Positions 58,800 through 64,000 of a stretch of DNA of 64,000 bases are shown piece after piece. Location: assembly GCA_027625915.1 (NCBI GenBank), contig JANTQA010000047.1, positions 9,734,001-9,798,000 on the forward strand. Direction: 5' to 3'. The DNA is from Anaeramoeba flamelloides (taxonomy: Eukaryota; Metamonada; Anaeramoebidae). The notes beneath the pieces are model-generated. The model searched no databases. It was given only the letters and a program-made list of their open reading frames with translations, and was not told where the DNA came from. Position 1 is the stretch's first letter, and the number at the start of each line of letters is the position of its first letter. Made by a program: the position numbers and the translations under genes.

Positions 58800-59350
58800 T
58801 TGGGAAAAAAAGTGAAATAGCTTTTAATTGGGAACCTTAAATTAACCTGAAAATTGAAAACTAAGATCTATTTTAAAAAGAAAAAAGGAAATAATTAAAA
58901 ACAAAATGAAGGATTTACTGCAACTTAACACCAGCTTTTTTAATACTTATTTTTTGTAAGGGTTTTTCTTTGATTGATCTCTTATTAAAAATTTGTTTGA
59001 ATAATCTGACTATTTTTGAGATCTCCAAAGCCATTCATCTGATTTTGGTAATAAAAGAGATCTAAAATGTGTTTGTTGTTTAGGTGTTTAATACTGGTAT
59101 TTCAATTCTAAATGGGAAACAATTTTTTCTTCCTTTTCCATATTTTTCTTTCTTAAATAAATCGATTTCACAAAATAAGAAGTAAATTGTAATTTGGTTT
59201 TAGTTCTCGATTTGAAAAAGGAAATTGAAAATGAAGTGAAAATTTTTCCAATTGATAATTCAAAAACCAGTAATATAGCGGATTATTCTTTGAATTTAAT
59301 TTGTTTCTTTTTTGGGTTGATTTTACTTTTCTTTTTTGTAAGGCTTTTAA
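58800..59350 (+). repeat. Direct duplication flanking TOM22, downstream copy
   Basis: Partner of 57110-57720, without the MITE insertion. Confidence 0.65.
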
Positions 59351-59394
59351 TTAAAAATAGGGACGAATGTTTTATTGCAAATTTTAATTATAGT

Positions 59395-59875
59395 CTTGAA
59401 AAAAATACCAAACATTAAAATAATCCCTAACAAGATTTACAATTGTTAATATTTGGAAAATTGTTGTGTAATTTCAAATATTTAAAATCAAATCCTTTTT
59501 ATAACTAACCAAAATTTTGATGAACTCAGTAATAAACCCACCCAAAGTTCATTTAAATGGGGTGTCTATAAAATACTCAATGAATTGTTTGATAAACCAA
59601 AGTAGATCTACTTATTTTGAAAAACAATCGGGTTTTATATGAGGTTTGCCAAAGTTTGGAAAATGATATTTTTTTGTTTTTGATTGATTAAATATGTGTG
59701 TTGATCAAAGGTAATTTCTTTAATCATCATTCTAAGAAGTGGGTGAAGTTATAATTTGAATAGTTTGATTGAAAATCTAAGGATTTGATTGAAATTACAC
59801 AACAATTTTCCAAATATTAATAATTAAAAATCTTGTCAGGGATTATTTTAATGTTTGGTATTTTTTTCAATACTA
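59395..59875. mobile_element. Inverted-repeat element with arms of about 85 bp
   Basis: The left arm TTGAAAAAAATACCAAACAT, TAAAATAATCCCTAACAAGA and GGAAAATTGTTGTGTAATTT is mirrored nearly base for base at 59786-59875. The spacer is about 300 bp, with no open frame. No close second copy was recognised in the window. Confidence 0.75.
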
Positions 59876-60495
59876 TTCTTTTATTTGCTTTTCATTCCTT
59901 TTGTTTTTAAACAAATTTAAAATTTGCTCCTAAACTGTAATAAGACAAAGAAACACAATCATTTATACAGTATAGGAGGGTTTTTAAAAATATGTGGATT
60001 AATTTGTAAAATAAATTTGAAGTTTTAGAATATTGTAATTATTTTTTTACTCTGATTTTAGGTTGAAATATGCATTCTTCAGGTTTTATTTTTTTTTTTA
60101 GATTTTTTTAAATATCCGGTTTTAAAGAAGATAAAGCCAATTGGATTAATGAATTATATTTTATAAATGATTTTCACTCTTGTAATTAATGCAAAGCAGA
60201 ATAAACTCTTTATGAAAGAATAATACATAAGCATCAAAAAAAAAAAAAAAAAAAAAAAAAATATTATTTTATCTCCTAGAAAATGAAGTAGCAATATCAA
60301 AACAAAAAAAGTAAAAATTATACTAACCCCAAATTTAATAAATCTGTTTTATTTGAGTATTTTTATCAAATACAATTTCAAATATATTATTTCAAATTTA
60401 TTCCAAAAATTTTTTATTAATTCTAACAATTCTACTTTCATTAATCATCTAAAAAGGTGTTTTTTGCCAATAACAGAATAATTATTCGAATAATG

Positions 60496-60532
<37 letters not shown>

Positions 60533-61579
60533 AGCCCTTTTTATGAGAAGACACCAGAGTAAAAAAATTACATCATCAGAAAATAACAAGATATCCAAAA
60601 TTATAAAAAAATATGAGGTAAAATAAAAAAAAAAAATAGACAAAACCAAAAAATAAATTCGAAAAATCATTTATTCAAGAAAAACCAAAAAATAAATTTA
60701 TTTATTTTATTGAATTCCCTTCTTCCATAAATATATGTAGTACCCACTTTCAAATCTTTTATAGAATATAATAATTTTAATTGTAGAACAACCACCATCC
60801 AAAGAGTGAAAATACGATTATCTAATTAATTTAGAAGATACACGCTCATTTTTTTCTTAGGTATAACATTGATTTTTCCCAAAAGTAAAGTGAGTTTAGA
60901 AGAAGATGACTCGAATTAAAAGCAATTATACACTTTTTTTTTATTTATCAATTTATTTATTTTGAATTTTTATAGAAAGATTTCTTAAGCAAATGAGAGT
61001 ATTTATATATAAAAAAGAGCTGATATTGCGATTTACTCAATTTTTTTTTTAAAGAAATTTTAAACTTTAATTTAAGCTTTTTTGTGAAAAAATAGTTCTA
61101 TAATTTGTAGGAAGCATGATTATTATTATTATTATTATTATTTATACCAAAATCAAAAAGGGATTCAATTTAATTATTATTGACTCTTTTCAAAAATTAA
61201 ATAATAGTATTGAGACAAAAAGGAAAATATAATAAACTTTGTCTTTTATGATTATTTTTTTTTTTTTGAGAATAATAAAATACAACAATATCATTCAATA
61301 AATAGAAGTATGTAATTTTCATTAAAAGTTAATTTAAATGTGATATTTTTTTCATTTTAAAGTTGAAATAAAAAATATATTCTTGTTTTCTTTCTCATAT
61401 TTATTATGTATTTTGTTAATCCTCAATTTGTTGTGATTTTTTTATGAATTAGAAAAAAACCATAATGAAGTTCGAAAATTTGTTTCAATCAAAGAGCCCT
61501 ATTTTTTTTTCAAATACTAAATATTTTTTATAAATGACCTTTTAATATTCTATGAGAAATCAGCAGTATAATAATAAAA

Positions 61580-62000
61580 TTAAAGAATAGATGATAGCCA
61601 CCTGAAATAAAACTAATAAATCAATGAATTTTCTTATAAAATCGAAAAATTAAAATTCTTATTTCCCTATTTAAAAAATCAACAATGTTCATTTTGATCT
61701 CCAATTGAAGATAAAATAAAATTCCAATAGAAATCAAAAATATTTTCTCTACAATCATTTTTACTTTATCAAAAACCTTAGAATAACAAAGTTTTATCAA
61801 GTGACTATAGATCTTGCTATATAAAAAAAAATTTTAAAATGAATTAGTTTCAAAGTGAAAATGTGAAAAAAATATTTCAAAGTATCTCAATTTTGAAATT
61901 TTCCAAATAAATTTTTTTTCTTTTATTGATTCAAACCATTTTGGAACACTTGTAATACACCCATTATAACTGAGATGCTTAGACTGAAAAATGGTTTAGA
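61580..62000 (+). repeat. Dispersed repeat G, copy 2
   Basis: Direct-orientation match to 7725-8165. Confidence 0.7.
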
Positions 62001-62540
62001 TTTATCTCTTGAGTTTATTACCTAAACCCTTGATAGAAAACCTTCGAACTCAACAACTCTCTAGATTTTTTCTTGAATAAAATTTTTTGAAAAAGTTCAT
62101 ATTTCATATTGAAAAATAGAATTTAAAGAGAAAAAAAGGATTTTATTTAGAGACTCTTTTGAAACTTATGAACTTGGTTGTTATTATATTATAGATTGTG
62201 CTATTGATCAACTTTTCTGTTAGAATATGTCTGGTTTTCAAAAAGACAATCTTCTTGTGAAAATGGTCAATATATTTTCAGAGAATTGATTTAAAATTTC
62301 AAAATTGTAAAAATAAATTAAATTAATGAAAAAAAGTTAAATATGGTTTTATATTTTATAAAATTTTGATTATATATTTAAAAGAAAGGAAAATTGAAAA
62401 AAGAGAATGAAATAAAGGAAAGGATAAAAAAAAAAAATTATTAAATAAATCAAAATTTTTAATATTTGAATAAATGTACTGAGGATCAATAAAAAATTAT
62501 AAATATATATATGTAATCTTCACCAAAATACCAGTAATTT

Positions 62541-62903
62541 TTAATCTGAAGAATAGCTTTGACTAGAAGATCCACTTGAAGACCAACTTTGAGAACCAGA
62601 AAATGATGAGCGAGATGAAGTGTATGAACTAGATGTAAAATCACTAGAATATGTAGATGAATAAGAAGATGATGTATCTGAGCTTCTACTTCGTCTTCTT
62701 CTTCCTTTTCCTCTTCTATGTCTTCGGCGATGCCTTCTTGAATCCCTTTGATGTTTGTTTGAATGTCTTCTTGATTTTTTACGTGATTTGGATTTTTCCT
62801 TCCATTCGTCGTCACTATTAAATTTGTCACGGTTTTCTTTTTTATATACTTTCATTTCTTTTTCAAAGCGGATTTTATCTTCTTCAGATTTTCTGTTATA
62901 TTT
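62541..62903 (-). CDS. HMG-box protein with RS-rich tail, last exon
   Basis: The exon starts after TTTACATCAAAG and ends at TAA 62541, 121 codons. It opens with KYNRKSEEDKIRFEKEMKVY, the end of helix 3 of an HMG box (compare A..DK.RYEKEM..YK). It continues into a Lys/Arg/Ser-rich region (KSRKKSRR, RRHRRRHRRGKGRRRRSRS) and a Ser-rich tail (SSYSSTYSSD, SSGSSSQSYSSD). The likely role is non-specific DNA bending or chromatin binding (NHP6/SSRP1-type box). The RS tail suggests nuclear speckle or kinase targeting, which is inference. The N-terminal part of the box must lie in an exon upstream of 62904. It was not found before the window end, implying an intron over 1 kb. Confidence 0.75.
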   Translation of the reverse strand, partial: KYNRKSEEDKIRFEKEMKVYKKENRDKFNSDDEWKEKSKSRKKSRRHSNKHQRDSRRHRRRHRRGKGRRRRSRSSDTSSSYSSTYSSDFTSSSYTSSRSSFSGSQSWSSSGSSSQSYSSD

Positions 62904-64000
62904 CTTTGATGTAAATAATTCAAAATAATTAATGAAAGAAAAATATCAAAACAAAAAAGGTCAAATGTTTATAAAAATACATTTTAATTTCAAATACTTG
63001 TAATAAATATAAAAACTAAACGAAAATTATAAAATTTCTTTATTATTGAAAAAGTGTAAATTACACTCTAGATGTACTTTTACTTAAACTTTCCTAAAAG
63101 AAAATTTAAGCATCAAATCATAGATTTCGCAAAAATTCTAAAAATTCAAATCATAAAAAATAATCTTTGTGGAGCAATCGGCTGATTTTTTTTGATATTT
63201 AAACCATTACAAAAGTTTAAATTGTTTTTAACATTAAGATCATTCATTTTTATCCAGACATTATTGGACTTTTTTTTAGTTTTTTGATAATTATTAAAAT
63301 TACTTTTATTCAAACAATAGGTTTGTTCTAATAATTTATTCAATTATTTTTTAAAAAAAAACCACTAATAATTATTCTTCTTTCGAGAGGTGTCAAGAGT
63401 AAAAATATAAAAAAAAATGAGTTATTTTTAAATTTCTTGTAATTAAACTATATCTTAATTTTTTAAAGTTAAATATCTGGTTAATTGTTGTTAAATTCTA
63501 TGCAAATCTTGTATTTTTTTCCTTTAATTAAAATTAAACCTCAAAAAGTTAATTTTTTAAAAAAAAAAATGATTTGAAAAGCAGACACCAACTTTATCTT
63601 AAATCCTTAATATTGCTTTAAGTTATTTTTCGTAGAGTTCATTTCAAAAATTGTGATTGGCTTTTTTTTTAGTTTTTGGTTTTATTTTTGATTTATTTTT
63701 TAAAAATATCAGGTTTTTATATATTTAGAATGACTTTAAAGTGAATTAGGAATCAGATTTAATTATTTGTTGTTCTTGAATACTAAAGGATATATATATA
63801 TATATATTTCAATGATTATTTCAGGTGAATCACAATTTTTGAAATGAAGTTTATTTTTATTTTTTCATTCTATTTTTTTTTCTATACTCTTTACTTTTCC
63901 ATCATTTTATTAGAAAACTAAATTGAATATAAAATACTTCTAATGATAGTGCTTGTACACTCTAATTGTATCTACACACTCTTTGAATTAGAATATACAA
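62904..64000 (-). other. Probable long intron of the HMG-box gene
   Basis: No upstream HMG-box exon is visible up to the window edge. Contains LINE copy D and an AT microsatellite near 63791-63810. Confidence 0.45.
63045..63345 (-). mobile_element. LINE 3'-end fragment, copy D
   Basis: 63050-63135 matches the tail region of copies B and C (GTGTAAATTACACTCTAGAT, TTTAAGCATCAAATCATAGA). The following 200 bp on the minus strand are open, with NNVWIKMNDLNVKNNLNFC. They may belong to another part of the LINE or be unrelated. Confidence 0.6.

Larger units (their letters stand above)
58458..62540. other. Intergenic, repeat-bearing
   Basis: Between TOM22 and the HMG-box gene. Contains the downstream arm of the TOM22-flanking duplication, a TIR element at 59395-59875, long A-runs near 60240 and 60495-60530, an ATT microsatellite near 61120-61142, and repeat G copy 2. 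No gene seen. Confidence 0.5.

Noticed and set aside
62486-62830. 114-codon frame overlapping the HMG/RS exon
   Set aside because: Alternative frame of the same strand. The RS frame has the HMG-box end and a good acceptor.
1-64000. CRISPR arrays, rRNA, operons, telomere repeats
   Set aside because: No regular spacer arrays, rRNA blocks or telomeric tracts were seen; the window is ordinary eukaryotic chromosome interior.

Overview
The window is nuclear DNA from a strongly A+T-rich, intron-bearing protist. Evidence: spliceosomal introns, standard stop codons, eukaryote-only proteins (CNOT9, an ariadne RBR ligase, RPS13, TOM22, RalGAP-beta) and very long poly-A/poly-T tracts. The mix of animal-like GTPase regulators, EGF repeats and simple-sequence protein tails suits a free-living amoeboid lineage such as Anaeramoeba or an amoebozoan. 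I cannot fix the species from the sequence.

Layout. 1-518: C-terminal part of a multi-pass membrane protein. 2.0-3.3 kb: dead LINE with a MITE inside it. 3.87-15.5 kb (minus): a complete RALGAPB-like gene of six exons, with introns of 4,018 and 3,511 bp full of repeats. 18.1-19.2 kb (plus): two-exon CNOT9/Rcd1. 23.7-36.1 kb (minus): ariadne-type E3 ligase with introns of 7,777 and 2,977 bp. These introns hold a LINE, a Tc1-like transposon, another broken transposase and a two-exon piece resembling RalGAP-alpha. 43.4-46.9 kb (plus): secreted-type ectodomain with six EGF repeats, one membrane helix and a cytoplasmic RasGAP domain. 50.6-52.2 kb (minus): RPS13, whose first intron appears to be AT-AG and carries a long hairpin. 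58.1 kb (plus): TOM22. 62.5-62.9 kb (minus): last exon of an HMG-box/RS protein. The rest is repeat-rich DNA.

Exon models were built by matching recalled protein families across predicted splice sites and checking phase. All exon sums are exact multiples of three: RALGAPB 3,705 nt, CNOT9 888, RPS13 456 (the family's usual 151 residues), RasGAP receptor 3,045 and ariadne 1,602.

Functional threads. There are several small-GTPase regulators (RalGAP-beta, a RalGAP-alpha-like fragment, the RasGAP receptor), plus housekeeping genes for mRNA decay, ubiquitin ligation, translation and organelle import. No operons, CRISPR arrays, rRNA or convincing tRNA genes were seen. The most unusual items are the EGF-TM-RasGAP receptor, the AT-AG intron with its hairpin, and the repeat-flanked RalGAP-alpha-like fragment.
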